From: an uncultured Lachnospiraceae bacterium
GTDB lineage: Bacteria; Bacillota; Clostridia; Lachnospirales; Lachnospiraceae
Direction of reading: 5' to 3'
Length of the DNA stretch: 27,551 nucleotides
Assembly (NCBI GenBank): GCA_910576895.1
Contig: CAJTJZ010000040.1
Span: forward strand, 1 to 27,551
Shown piece after piece: positions 7,033 through 15,378 of the stretch (within the stretch, counting starts at the first letter, position 1; the number at the start of each line of letters is the position of its first letter). Made by a program: the position numbers and the translations under genes. Under the pieces are notes generated by a model that was given only the letters and a program-made list of their open reading frames with translations, was not told the DNA's origin and ran no database searches.

Positions 7033-7686
7033 TTACTCACCAAATACAGCCTTATAATCTTTTTGGAACTTTTCAATTCCCTGATCTGTCAAAGGATGCT
7101 TTGTCATACCAGCAATTACAGAATATGGAACAGTTGCAATATCAGCACCTGCTAGTGCACAATCTGTAACATGAATTGGATTACGAACACTTGCTGCAAT
7201 AATTTCTGTCTCAATACCATAAATTTCAAAGATCTGTGCAATCGTTCTAATAAGATCAATTCCCGGCTGTGAAATATCATCAAGTCTTCCAAGGAATGGA
7301 GATACATATGTTGCACCAGCACGTGCTGCCAGTAAAGCTTGGTTTGCTGTAAAGACAAGAGTTACATTTGTTTTAATACCTTCTGCAGAAAGAACCTTAA
7401 CAGCTTTTAAACCTTCTACTGTCATAGGAATTTTAACTACCATATTTTTATGGATCTTTGCAATTTCGCGGCCTTCTGCAATCATACCTTCAGCATCTAC
7501 AGTTGTTGCCTTTACTTCACCACTGATAGGTCCATCAACAATGGATGTGATTTCCTTGATTACCTCATTGAAATCTCTACCCTCTTTTGCAATCAAAGAT
7601 GGGTTTGTAGTAACACCACAGATAACACCCATATCATTTGCTTTTCTGATATCCTCTACATTTGCTGTGTCAACAAAAAATTTCAT
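7033..7686 (-). CDS. tal: Transaldolase / fructose-6-phosphate aldolase family
   Basis: A 217-residue class I aldolase of the short (TalC/MipB) type. The Schiff-base lysine is Lys85 in 'MVVKIPMT'. 'FVDTANVEDI' at the start and 'TTNPSLIAKEG' near 26-36 are family hallmarks. It shuttles three-carbon units in the non-oxidative pentose phosphate pathway. Short members act either as transaldolase or as fructose-6-phosphate aldolase; the two transketolase genes downstream favour transaldolase (inference). AGGAGG lies eight bases before the ATG. It follows araD by 65 bases and is probably co-transcribed with it. Confidence 0.92.
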   Translation of the reverse strand: MKFFVDTANVEDIRKANDMGVICGVTTNPSLIAKEGRDFNEVIKEITSIVDGPISGEVKATTVDAEGMIAEGREIAKIHKNMVVKIPMTVEGLKAVKVLSAEGIKTNVTLVFTANQALLAARAGATYVSPFLGRLDDISQPGIDLIRTIAQIFEIYGIETEIIAASVRNPIHVTDCALAGADIATVPYSVIAGMTKHPLTDQGIEKFQKDYKAVFGE

Positions 7687-7751
7687 TTTTAAAATCCTCC
7701 TAAATAAATATTTAATTAATAATAAATTACAAATAATAAAAACAATAGTTT

Positions 7752-8453
7752 CTAATGATCTTCTGAACCCTGTCCATAATATGCATTTGCACCATGTTTA
7801 CGGAAATAGTGCTTGTCCAAAAGATATTGTGGTACTCTTGGTACTCTTGGATTTAATGTCATGGTCTTATAAGCCATTTCTGCTACTTTATCCATAACTA
7901 CGGCATTATATACAGAACCTGCCGGTGTTTTACCCCATGCAAATGGTCCATGATTCTTTACAACAATACCGGGAATTGCCATAGGATCGCTATCACCGAT
8001 TGTTTCTACAATTACTTTTCCGGTATTTAACTCATATGCTTCCTCAATCTCCTCTGCTGTTAAATCACGTGTGCATGGAATATCTCCATAAAAATAATCT
8101 GCATGTGTTGTACCAAAGGCAGGAATTGCAAGCCCTGCTTGTGCAAAGGTAACAGCCCATGTAGAATGTGTATGTACAACACCCCCAATCGCTGGATATG
8201 TTTTGTACATAACGATATGAGTCGCTGTATCGGATGATGGTTTGTAATGTCCCTCTACAACATTTCCATCAAAATCTACAACAACCATATCTTCTGCCTT
8301 CATGGAATCATAGGAAACACCGCTTGGTTTAATAACAACAAGGTTTTTTTCGCGATCTATGCCGCTAACATTCCCCCATGTGTAAATAACCATGCCCTTT
8401 TCCTGAAGCTCCATGTTTGCATCATAGACATCTTTTTTTAACTGTTCTAACAT
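7752..8453 (-). CDS. araD: L-ribulose-5-phosphate 4-epimerase
   Basis: A 233-residue class II aldolase-fold enzyme turning L-ribulose-5-phosphate into D-xylulose-5-phosphate, the last step of arabinose entry. The zinc ligands His94, His96 ('VVHTHSTWA') and His168 ('VKNHGPF') are present. Asp75 ('KPSSDTATH') and Tyr225 in 'GANAYYGQG' match the catalytic pair of the E. coli enzyme by position. Length is normal. It heads a unit with tal. Its promoter carries an inverted repeat that may be a sugar-responsive operator. Confidence 0.93.
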   Translation of the reverse strand: MLEQLKKDVYDANMELQEKGMVIYTWGNVSGIDREKNLVVIKPSGVSYDSMKAEDMVVVDFDGNVVEGHYKPSSDTATHIVMYKTYPAIGGVVHTHSTWAVTFAQAGLAIPAFGTTHADYFYGDIPCTRDLTAEEIEEAYELNTGKVIVETIGDSDPMAIPGIVVKNHGPFAWGKTPAGSVYNAVVMDKVAEMAYKTMTLNPRVPRVPQYLLDKHYFRKHGANAYYGQGSEDH

Positions 8454-8506
8454 GATGTAATTTTTTCCTTTCCTATTTTTTTACGAATTGCAAATTCCAT
8501 ATAAGT

Positions 8507-8536
8507 ATTATACTACTTTTTAGTATAAAGTTACAA
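8507..8536 (-). promoter_or_regulatory. araD promoter with overlapping inverted repeat
   Basis: Minus strand: -35 TTGTAA (8531-8536), 18-base spacer, -10 TATAAT (8507-8512). TATACTA (8509-8515) and TAGTATA (8521-8527) form a perfect inverted repeat with a five-base centre lying over the -10 and spacer, as a repressor site would. Confidence 0.7.
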
Positions 8537-8598
8537 GATTTTTTTTCAATTTTTTCATTTTTTTTCCACGCAGAAGAATTTTTTCGTGATTTTTCACA

Positions 8599-8632
8599 AA
8601 AAAGCAGAAAAATTATCGGAAAAATTTCTGTA
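8599..8632 (-). terminator. Terminator of telA
   Basis: CAGAAA (8607-8612) and TTTCTG (8627-8632) pair; on the minus strand the stem is followed by CTTTTTTG. A second small hairpin, GTGA/TCAC (8588-8599), lies just beyond. The rest of the 8537-8711 gap is A/T-rich with no further feature seen. Confidence 0.55.
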
Positions 8633-8711
8633 AAAATCCATTTTTTCTTCAAAACTTATTCGTCAAAATAAATAAAAAGCAAGATTACATTTAATTTTAT
8701 ATTAATAAATA

Positions 8712-9872
8712 CTATTTTCTTAATTCCAATAATTTATTCTTAAGATCATTTTCAATTCTGCCAAGCTCTATTTCTGCTTCTTGTCGTTTCATTCTTCCTT
8801 CTTGTTGAATTTTCATTACCTCATCTAATGTTGAAATTAAAGATTCATTTGTTATTTTCAATGTTTCAATATCTACAATACCACGTTCTGCCTCTTTTGC
8901 TGTTTCCACAGAAGCACTCTTTAACATAGAAGCATTTTTTCTTAATAATTCATTTGTCATATCGGTTACTTCTCTTTGTGCTCTCGCTGCCTGTCCGGAA
9001 TGAGCAATCCCAAGAGAAAGTACCATCTGGCTTTTCCAAAGCGGAATCGTATTGACTAAAGTAGATTGAATTTTCTCTGCCATCTGAATATCATTATTTT
9101 GAATTAAACGAATCTGTGGTGCCATCTGCAAGGATATTGTTCTTGTTAATTCTAAGTCATGGAGCTTTTTTTCAAAACGATTACAAATAGCATTAAAATC
9201 ATTGACTGCCTGTGCATCTGCCATATCCCCTGTACGCCTAGAACGTTCCATCAGCTTTGGAAGTTCCTCCTGTTCTAACTGCTGCAATTTTTTCTTCCCT
9301 GCTAAAATATACATTGTCAGCTCTTTTAAATAATTTTTATTAATTTCATACATTTTGTCCAGCATAGCAGAATCTTTCATAAGCTGAATCTGATGTCCTT
9401 CCATTGTTTTTACAATCTTATTGACATTTACTTCTGCCTTATCATACTTTGCTTTCATTGTTGCCAAACGATCGGTATTCTTTTTAAAAAATCCACGAAT
9501 CCCTTTGCTTTCTTCTTCTGCATCAAAACTTCTTAATTCTCTTACTACACTTGTTAATAAATCCCCTACTTCCCCTAAATCTTTTGTTCTTACATTACCA
9601 AGTGCCACTTCTGAAAAATCAGCAATCTTTTTTTGTGCACCAGCACCATATTGCATAATAAGAGTTGCATTTCCAATATCAATCTGTGCTGCAAAATCAT
9701 CTACCATTTTTCTCTCTTCAAGAGAAAGCATACTTTCATTAAATACTGGTTCTTCCTCTTTTAATGCTGTTTCTTCTTTTTTTACCGCAGCTTCCTTCTT
9801 TTCTTCTGGGAATGGATCAAAAGTTAGCTTTGGTGCTGACGAATTAAGCAGTTCATCATTAAAGTTTTCCAT
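8712..9872 (-). CDS. TelA/YaaN family toxic-anion resistance protein
   Basis: A 386-residue soluble, mostly helical protein. After an acidic, Glu/Lys-rich N-terminal stretch (to about residue 45), the TelA domain fills the rest: 'GAGAQKKIADFS', 'LRKNASMLKSASVETAKEAERG' and a Glu/Arg-rich coiled-coil end. Family members are linked to tellurite and other envelope-stress resistance, but the biochemical role is unsettled. The start has GGGAGG 12 bases upstream. The xpaC-like gene lies 68 bases upstream on the same strand, the same pair seen as xpaC-yaaN in Bacillus subtilis, so the two probably act together. Confidence 0.88.
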   Translation of the reverse strand: MENFNDELLNSSAPKLTFDPFPEEKKEAAVKKEETALKEEEPVFNESMLSLEERKMVDDFAAQIDIGNATLIMQYGAGAQKKIADFSEVALGNVRTKDLGEVGDLLTSVVRELRSFDAEEESKGIRGFFKKNTDRLATMKAKYDKAEVNVNKIVKTMEGHQIQLMKDSAMLDKMYEINKNYLKELTMYILAGKKKLQQLEQEELPKLMERSRRTGDMADAQAVNDFNAICNRFEKKLHDLELTRTISLQMAPQIRLIQNNDIQMAEKIQSTLVNTIPLWKSQMVLSLGIAHSGQAARAQREVTDMTNELLRKNASMLKSASVETAKEAERGIVDIETLKITNESLISTLDEVMKIQQEGRMKRQEAEIELGRIENDLKNKLLELRK

Positions 9873-9940
9873 CTTTTTCTTTTCCTCCCTAATCTTCTTT
9901 CTCTTATTTTTGTTTTCTATAGATTATTTTTCTTTCTTTA

Positions 9941-11404
9941 TTATGATTCAAAGATATCTTTTTTTAGTCCTTCTTGTGTTAGCATAGCATTCATAACAGA
10001 GATATCAGTAGAAATATCCAATGCTGCTGCCTCAAATAAACTATCTAATAATTTTTCAAATGCTTCATTAATGGTATCTAAGGTTTCTTCAATTTCATGC
10101 TTTGCCTTTTTTATATTTTCTCCTTGTACTGGCTGGGCATCAAATTCACTATAAGTTGTTACAAGCTTTAAAGTTGTTGGCAAATAATATTCCATAAACC
10201 TCCTAATTTCCTCTAGCTGCTCTGGATGTGTTTGCACTTGTTTAAAAATACGGCGAATGACAACTTCCATATGAGATACCTTTTTTGAAATTTGCGTTTC
10301 TGAAATTTCCTTATTTACTTTACTGATTTCATCCAAATAACCTTTACCTTCTTTATAGGCATTTAACAGTTCTCTATCAATTGCTTCATTATCATAAATA
10401 GAATCTTTCGTTTCCTTTTCTTTTTTCTTTTTTTCTTTTTTCTCTCTTTTTATTCGCTCATTTTCCTGATATTGCGATTCCTTTGCAACTGCTTCTACTG
10501 CTCTCCTTTCCTGTTCTTCTCTTTTACGATATTCATCCATGGTAATACGATATTGCTGATAGCTTTCATCTGTAATCATAAGACAAGTTTCCTGATCATC
10601 TAAATGTCCTTGTGGAAACATCCCTTGTGCAATCATTTTTCGGACATCATCAACAATAAATCGTTTATCTCTGCCAATCTGTACAGCCAACTCCTCTAAT
10701 TGACAAAATGTTCTATCCCCTAAAATCCTTGCATACTGCCGAAATCTGCGTACACGAAGCGTTCTTTGATTGCCTCGATAAGCAAATACACCAGAAACAA
10801 CGGCTGCTACAAAAAATCCAAAGAAAAGTGCCTGAAAGACACCAGAAAATCCATTGGCTACCATAATACAAAATAGAACAAAAGCTGTAATTCCAAATCC
10901 GCTACTAAACATAGAACCAAACACTACCATTAAAGTGCCTGAAATCGTACCAGCCGGATGTTTTGCTAAATAAGCTGTCCTTTTTTGTAAAAAAGTATTT
11001 TTTCCTCCATAGCGATAATCTGGTGCAGGATATGACCCTGATTGTTCCTGTCTTGCCTGCCCATGCCAAGTTCCTTTCTGTTTTGCTTCATTATTCCATG
11101 GTCTTTCTATTCCCGGCTGTATTCTATGTTCCGTTTTTGGCTCACTTTGTGACTCTTGTGATAAATTCTCATTTTGTCCTTCGGCATTATATATCTTTTC
11201 CAGATCTGCTACTTTCCTAGCTTGTCCATATCTGTTTTGCATTTTCAGTTTTCCAGCCTCTAACCCTGCTTTTGCTTCTTCCAATGCATCTTTTGTTGTT
11301 TTTTTAATATCCTGGCTCAACTTATTAAAATCCATATTGTTGACTGCCTCGGAAACAATCTCCTTAATATCCTCTCCCAGATTTGAAAAATCTTTCCGAT
11401 CCAT
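9941..11404 (-). CDS. xpaC: XpaC-like membrane protein (5-bromo-4-chloroindolyl phosphate hydrolysis family)
   Basis: A 487-residue protein with a helical N-terminus (1-75), a polar Gln/Ser-rich linker (75-135), two hydrophobic membrane segments (about 152-183 and 187-209) and a long cytoplasmic part. That part has a winged-helix-like segment (about 215-285), a highly charged Lys/Glu coiled coil (about 296-336) and a C-terminal domain typical of XpaC ('MEYYLPTTLKLV'). The family name comes from a phosphatase-like activity in an early screen; no catalytic motif is evident, so a structural or signalling role is just as likely. It heads a unit with telA and has its own promoter about 160 bases upstream. 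Confidence 0.8.
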   Translation of the reverse strand: MDRKDFSNLGEDIKEIVSEAVNNMDFNKLSQDIKKTTKDALEEAKAGLEAGKLKMQNRYGQARKVADLEKIYNAEGQNENLSQESQSEPKTEHRIQPGIERPWNNEAKQKGTWHGQARQEQSGSYPAPDYRYGGKNTFLQKRTAYLAKHPAGTISGTLMVVFGSMFSSGFGITAFVLFCIMVANGFSGVFQALFFGFFVAAVVSGVFAYRGNQRTLRVRRFRQYARILGDRTFCQLEELAVQIGRDKRFIVDDVRKMIAQGMFPQGHLDDQETCLMITDESYQQYRITMDEYRKREEQERRAVEAVAKESQYQENERIKREKKEKKKKEKETKDSIYDNEAIDRELLNAYKEGKGYLDEISKVNKEISETQISKKVSHMEVVIRRIFKQVQTHPEQLEEIRRFMEYYLPTTLKLVTTYSEFDAQPVQGENIKKAKHEIEETLDTINEAFEKLLDSLFEAAALDISTDISVMNAMLTQEGLKKDIFES

Positions 11405-11485
11405 ATCATCCCATACCTTTCATACCAATAAAATAAAACTATCTACCTATCTTTGCTTCATTCTATGAATGCCAAAATACTACGA

Positions 11486-11509
11486 GTATCCCTAGACGTA
11501 TCCTTAGAC
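11486..11509 (-). repeat. Tandem 12-base repeat in the xpaC leader
   Basis: GTATCCCTAGAC (11486-11497) is followed at once by GTATCCTTAGAC (11498-11509), one base different. GAGTAT (11484-11489) and ATACTC (11511-11516) flank the pair as an inverted repeat. It lies between promoter and start codon. Confidence 0.5.
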
Positions 11510-11529
11510 TATACTCTCAAATCTATGGA

Positions 11530-11546
11530 ATACTGCCTTGCAGTAT
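11530..11546 (-). other. Small hairpin near the start of the xpaC transcript
   Basis: ATACTGC (11530-11536) and GCAGTAT (11540-11546) pair perfectly around three bases, about 18 bases downstream of the -10. Operator or 5'-end stem. Confidence 0.4.
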
Positions 11547-11563
11547 CTTTTCTTTTCTTTTCC

Positions 11564-11592
11564 ATTATATATCACTATTGCTAAAATAACAA
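11564..11592 (-). promoter_or_regulatory. xpaC-telA promoter
   Basis: Minus strand: -35 TTGTTA (11587-11592), 17-base spacer, -10 TATAAT (11564-11569). The leader to xpaC is about 150 bases. Confidence 0.7.
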
Positions 11593-11643
11593 ATATTTTC
11601 TGAAAAAAACATAATTTGTAAGAAAAACGTAAGATGTTACAAG

Positions 11644-11680
11644 AAAAAAATAGGCACAAGCAAAGCCTGTACCTATTTTT
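11644..11680 (-). terminator. Terminator of araA
   Basis: A 13-pair stem (11649-11661 with 11665-11678) flanked by A- and T-runs. Two positions pair as G-U only in the minus-strand RNA and would be mismatches on the plus strand, which assigns it to araA. Confidence 0.85.
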
Positions 11681-11699
11681 AAATCTTTTTTAATTATTC

Positions 11700-13196
11700 T
11701 TACTTAAATGCAATGGAATTCCATCTTAATTCATTCTTAAAGTCACGAATATTTGTATCTTTATCAATAATCACACTTTCAATTCCCATAAAGGCAGCCC
11801 AATCAGCCATCTGCTCTACCGTTAAATCATAAGTAAATGCTGTATGGTGTGCACCACCGGCAAGAATCCATGCTTCTACACCTGTTTCAAAGTTTGGCTG
11901 TGGTGTCCAATAAGCAGTACCAACTGGAAGCTTTGGCATAGGTTTTTCTGTCTTTTTACAATCTACAGCATTAATAATCAAGCGGAAACGATTCCCTAAA
12001 TCAATTAAACTTGTTGCAACACCCGGTCCTTCCTTTGCTGTAAAGATAAGACGAGCTGGATCTTCTCTATCACCCATAGAAAGTGGACAGCAACGAATAG
12101 CAGATTTGCCATCAGCAACCGATGGACATACTTCCAACATATGTGCCTGTAAAATTCCTTCTTTTCCTTTTACTAAATTATAAGTATAATCTTCCATTAA
12201 AGAAGTACCTTTTGCATCTTTGATACCAGCAGACATAATCTTCATTAAGCGTACCATAGCAGCAACTTTCCAGTCACCTTCTGCACCAAAGCCATAGCCT
12301 TTTTCCATCAATCTTTGAATAGCCAAACCCGGAAGCTGCTTTAATGCACCAAGATCACCAAAGTGTGTTACGATTGCTTGATAATTCTTTGCTTCTAAGA
12401 AACGTTCAAAACCAAGTTCAATCTGTGCCTGAACAGCAACATGCTTTCTAAATTCCGCTTCTTCTCTTCCATCTAAGATAATATCATATTTACTATAATA
12501 TTCCTCTACAAGTGCATTGGTATCTGCTTCACTTACATCAGCAACCCATTCTGCAATTTCATTTACTGGATAAGCATCTACTTCCCAACCAAATTTAATT
12601 TGTGCTTCTACTTTATCCCCTTCTGTAACAGCAACATTTCTCATATTATCTGCTACACGTGCTACACGAATATGAGAAGATTCTAATACACCAACAGCAG
12701 TACGCATCCAAGAACCAATTCTCTTTTGCACATTTTCATTTGTCCAATGTCCTACTACAATCTTTCTTTCTTTCTCTAAACGTGTAAAGATATGGCCATA
12801 TTCCCTATCTCCATGAGCCGCTTGATTTTCATTCATAAAGTCCATATCAATTGTATCATATGGAATTTCTTCATTGAACTGTGTATGGAAATGAAGTAAT
12901 GGCTTTCTTAATTCCTTCAATCCCAAAATCCAAGACTTTGCAGGGGAAAAGGTATGCATCCATGTAATTACACCAGCACATTCTTCATCAATATTTGCTT
13001 CATTAAATGTCTGCCGAATCAATGCATTCGTAATTAACGTTGGTTTCCACACTACTTCAAATGGAAGATTTCCACTTGCATTTAATGCTTCTACAATCTT
13101 TTTGGAATGCTCTGCAACATTTGCCAAACATTCATCCCCATATAAATCTTGTGAACCTGTGCAAAACCAGAATTTGTAATTTTTTGCTTGTAACAT
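11700..13196 (-). CDS. araA: L-arabinose isomerase
   Basis: A 498-residue cytoplasmic enzyme converting L-arabinose to L-ribulose. The manganese-binding and catalytic residues expected from the E. coli enzyme are in place: Glu306 ('FGAEGDWK'), Glu335 ('SLMEDYTYN'), His352 ('QAHMLEVCPS') and His450/451 ('GGAHHTAF'). Length is normal. The ATG is preceded by AGGAGG. It stands alone between its promoter and terminator; araD is about 3.2 kb away behind xpaC-telA, and no ribulokinase or arabinose transporter gene is in the window, so the pathway is scattered. Confidence 0.97.
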   Translation of the reverse strand: MLQAKNYKFWFCTGSQDLYGDECLANVAEHSKKIVEALNASGNLPFEVVWKPTLITNALIRQTFNEANIDEECAGVITWMHTFSPAKSWILGLKELRKPLLHFHTQFNEEIPYDTIDMDFMNENQAAHGDREYGHIFTRLEKERKIVVGHWTNENVQKRIGSWMRTAVGVLESSHIRVARVADNMRNVAVTEGDKVEAQIKFGWEVDAYPVNEIAEWVADVSEADTNALVEEYYSKYDIILDGREEAEFRKHVAVQAQIELGFERFLEAKNYQAIVTHFGDLGALKQLPGLAIQRLMEKGYGFGAEGDWKVAAMVRLMKIMSAGIKDAKGTSLMEDYTYNLVKGKEGILQAHMLEVCPSVADGKSAIRCCPLSMGDREDPARLIFTAKEGPGVATSLIDLGNRFRLIINAVDCKKTEKPMPKLPVGTAYWTPQPNFETGVEAWILAGGAHHTAFTYDLTVEQMADWAAFMGIESVIIDKDTNIRDFKNELRWNSIAFK

Positions 13197-13223
13197 CTTA
13201 CTTAATCCTCCTATCTTTTATTG

Positions 13224-13245
13224 ATGGATAATCCTTACTATCCAT
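13224..13245 (-). other. Hairpin in the araA leader
   Basis: ATGGATA (13224-13230) and TATCCAT (13239-13245) form a 7-pair stem with an eight-base loop, ending about ten bases before the araA ribosome binding site. It may influence translation start. Confidence 0.35.
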
Positions 13246-13277
13246 ATTGTTTAAATGATACTATATACAGTAACTAT

Positions 13278-13306
13278 ATTATAATCTTTTTATGCGAATT
13301 GTACAA
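13278..13306 (-). promoter_or_regulatory. araA promoter with inverted repeat over the -35
   Basis: Minus strand: -35 TTGTAC (13301-13306), 17-base spacer, -10 TATAAT (13278-13283). AATTGT and ACAATT (13297-13302 and 13309-13314) form an inverted repeat with a six-base centre over the -35. It resembles a regulator site but not the classic AraR consensus. Confidence 0.7.
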
Positions 13307-13392
13307 GAACAATTTGAAAATATTGAGATTTTTTTGCAAATTTCTGGGAATTTCTTCTTAAATTACTGATAAAAATACCTCTTTATTTTTTA

Positions 13393-13421
13393 TTGACATC
13401 ATTTTCTAAATTTGCTACCAT
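13393..13421 (+). promoter_or_regulatory. dapL promoter
   Basis: -35 TTGACA (13393-13398), 17-base spacer, -10 TACCAT (13416-13421) with TG in the extended position. Divergent from the araA promoter. Confidence 0.65.
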
Positions 13422-13471
13422 ACTATATATCCATATTAAGGAAAGAAATACAATTGAAAGGAGCATATACT

Positions 13472-14677
13472 ATGCCAAAATTAAATGAAAACTATCAATC
13501 TTTAAAAGAAAGCTATCTTTTTTCTGAAATAGCTCATCGTGTTAATACCTATCTAGCAGAAAATCCTGATAAAAAAGTAATTCGCCTTGGTATTGGAGAT
13601 GTTACGCTTCCTTTATCTTCTGAAGTAATTAAATCCCTTCATGATGGTGTTGATGATATGGCAAGAGCTGAAACATTTAAAGGATATGGACCTGAACAAG
13701 GATATGCTTTTCTAAGAAACGCAATTTCCGATTACTATAAAGAACATCATGTTTCTATTGATCCTAGTGAAATTTTCATTTCCGATGGTGCAAAAAGTGA
13801 TACTGGAAATATTACCGATTTATTTGCAAAAGAGAATACTATTTTAGTTCCTGATCCCGTTTACCCTGTTTATGTTGATACCAATCTTATGGCAGGAAAA
13901 CAGATTACCTATATGGCTGGCACAATAGAAAATAACTTTCTTCCAATGCCAGATAAAACGATACATGCCGATATTATTTATCTTTGTTCTCCAAATAACC
14001 CAACAGGTGCTGTATACAATCGTTCTCAATTACAAGAATGGGTAAGATATGCTCTTGAAAATCATGCAATTATCTTATTTGATAGTGCTTATGAAGCCTT
14101 TATTTCTGATCCAGAACTTCCAAGAAGTATCTTCTCCATAGATGGTGCAAAAAAATGTGCGATTGAATTTTGCTCTTTATCAAAAACGGCTGGATTTACT
14201 GGTACACGCTGTGGTTATACTATCGTTCCAAATGATTTAGTATTTTCTGCTTCTAATGGAAAAGAAATGTCTTTAAATGCTATGTGGAATCGCCGCCAAT
14301 CTACAAAATTTAATGGCACATCCTATATTGTACAAAAAGGAGCTTCGGCTGTATTTACAAAAGAGGGTATGGCACAGTGTAAGAAAAATCTTGCCTATTA
14401 TCAAGAAAATGCAAAAATTATTGCTACTTGTCTTACACAAAAAGGATTTCGCTTCTTTGGTGGTGTTCACTCTCCCTATATTTGGTTTGAATGTCCAGAA
14501 GTAGAGGGTTCTCGTGACTCTTGGAAATTCTTTGACTATCTTCTAAATAATATTCAAGTCGTTGGTACACCGGGTGCAGGTTTTGGCGAAAACGGAAAAA
14601 ATTTCTTCCGTTTAACCTCCTTTGGAAATAAAGAAAATACAATCGAAGCTATGGAACGATTTGATAAATTATTTTAA
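13472..14677 (+). CDS. dapL: LL-diaminopimelate aminotransferase
   Basis: A 401-residue fold-type I PLP enzyme that makes LL-diaminopimelate from tetrahydrodipicolinate in one step, feeding lysine and peptidoglycan synthesis. The PLP lysine is Lys238 in 'SLSKTAGFTGTRCGY'. 'CSPNNPTGAVY' (172-182) supplies cofactor contacts, and the N-terminus 'NENYQSLKESYLFSEI' is characteristic of DapL rather than of aspartate aminotransferase. The frame extends upstream to 13412, but AAGGAG (13458-13463) points to ATG 13472. It is the only gene on the plus strand in this stretch, with its own promoter, and converges on the DUF1653 gene. Confidence 0.93.
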   Translation: MPKLNENYQSLKESYLFSEIAHRVNTYLAENPDKKVIRLGIGDVTLPLSSEVIKSLHDGVDDMARAETFKGYGPEQGYAFLRNAISDYYKEHHVSIDPSEIFISDGAKSDTGNITDLFAKENTILVPDPVYPVYVDTNLMAGKQITYMAGTIENNFLPMPDKTIHADIIYLCSPNNPTGAVYNRSQLQEWVRYALENHAIILFDSAYEAFISDPELPRSIFSIDGAKKCAIEFCSLSKTAGFTGTRCGYTIVPNDLVFSASNGKEMSLNAMWNRRQSTKFNGTSYIVQKGASAVFTKEGMAQCKKNLAYYQENAKIIATCLTQKGFRFFGGVHSPYIWFECPEVEGSRDSWKFFDYLLNNIQVVGTPGAGFGENGKNFFRLTSFGNKENTIEAMERFDKLF

Positions 14678-14717
14678 TATATTATACTCACAAGCAAAAA
14701 ATTTTTCTCTTTTCACT

Positions 14718-14781
14718 ATTGCCCCACGTTTTATACTGAATGGTTATATTTTCGACCGCCAGTATAAATAGTGGGGGCAAT
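14718..14781. repeat. 64-base composite palindrome between dapL and the DUF1653 gene
   Basis: The outer stem ATTGCCCCAC (14718-14727) pairs with 14771-14781 with one extra G. The inner stem TTTATACTG (14730-14738) pairs perfectly with CAGTATAAA (14760-14768). The 21-base loop has a weak GGT/ACC pair. It begins 40 bases past the dapL stop and ends two bases before the stop codon of the minus-strand gene. No U-tract follows on either side, so it is an atypical bidirectional terminator at best, and may be a structured RNA or small repeat element. Confidence 0.6.
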
Positions 14782-14783
14782 TA

Positions 14784-15356
14784 CTATCTCCATCGACTTC
14801 TTTGATATCTTTTCATTGTTTTTAAACAAGAAATAATTGATTGAAACTGTTCTTCTTTTGAACCTTCTGGAACAGCAATATCAAGAGAAACCGCAATATT
14901 GCTTATCATAATATCACTTAGCTTTCCACGCAAAGGCAGGAGATAAGCAAGTTTATCTTCATAGGAATCGGCATCATAAAATTTTTCCATCTGTTTATAA
15001 ATATCCTCATCTTCTTGTTTTGAATCCCCATTCTGATTTTTCTTAAAGTGAAAAGATAGTTCCTCTACTTCTTGTTCTTCATTTTCTTTCCTATCTTCTT
15101 TTTTCTGACTCTCTTTTAATAACTGTTCTGATTTTTTCATAGAAACTTTTATAAATCGCTTTTTTCCATTTGCTGCAATTTCTTGAAACATTGCAAGAGG
15201 ACGAGCAAAAACCTGAAATTCTCCATATAATGCTTGATAAATTACAAGTGGTTCTTCTGTTTCTGTATGTATTGCAAGTGCTAAAATCTGATATAAATTC
15301 CCTTTAAAATGACGATAAAATTCTCCGGGTTTTGGAATATTTTTTAAATTCTCCAT
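14784..15356 (-). CDS. DUF1653 domain protein
   Basis: A 190-residue cytoplasmic protein. The N-terminal domain (about 7-70), with 'GEFYRHFKGNLYQIL', 'EEPLVIYQALYG' and 'VFARPLAMF', is DUF1653, a small beta-barrel-like domain of unknown function. A Lys/Glu/Gln-rich linker (about 80-125) leads to a C-terminal helical segment that I do not recognise, ending in a basic tail. The second half is less common than the stand-alone DUF1653 protein. It follows the deacetylase gene by 22 bases on the same strand and is probably co-transcribed. Confidence 0.75.
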   Translation of the reverse strand: MENLKNIPKPGEFYRHFKGNLYQILALAIHTETEEPLVIYQALYGEFQVFARPLAMFQEIAANGKKRFIKVSMKKSEQLLKESQKKEDRKENEEQEVEELSFHFKKNQNGDSKQEDEDIYKQMEKFYDADSYEDKLAYLLPLRGKLSDIMISNIAVSLDIAVPEGSKEEQFQSIISCLKTMKRYQRSRWR

Positions 15357-15378
15357 ATGTTACACCTTTCTTCTTTGT

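Noticed and set aside
9421..9987. 188-residue plus-strand frame opposite telA
   Set aside because: Ser/Phe-rich antisense shadow of telA, with no start signal.
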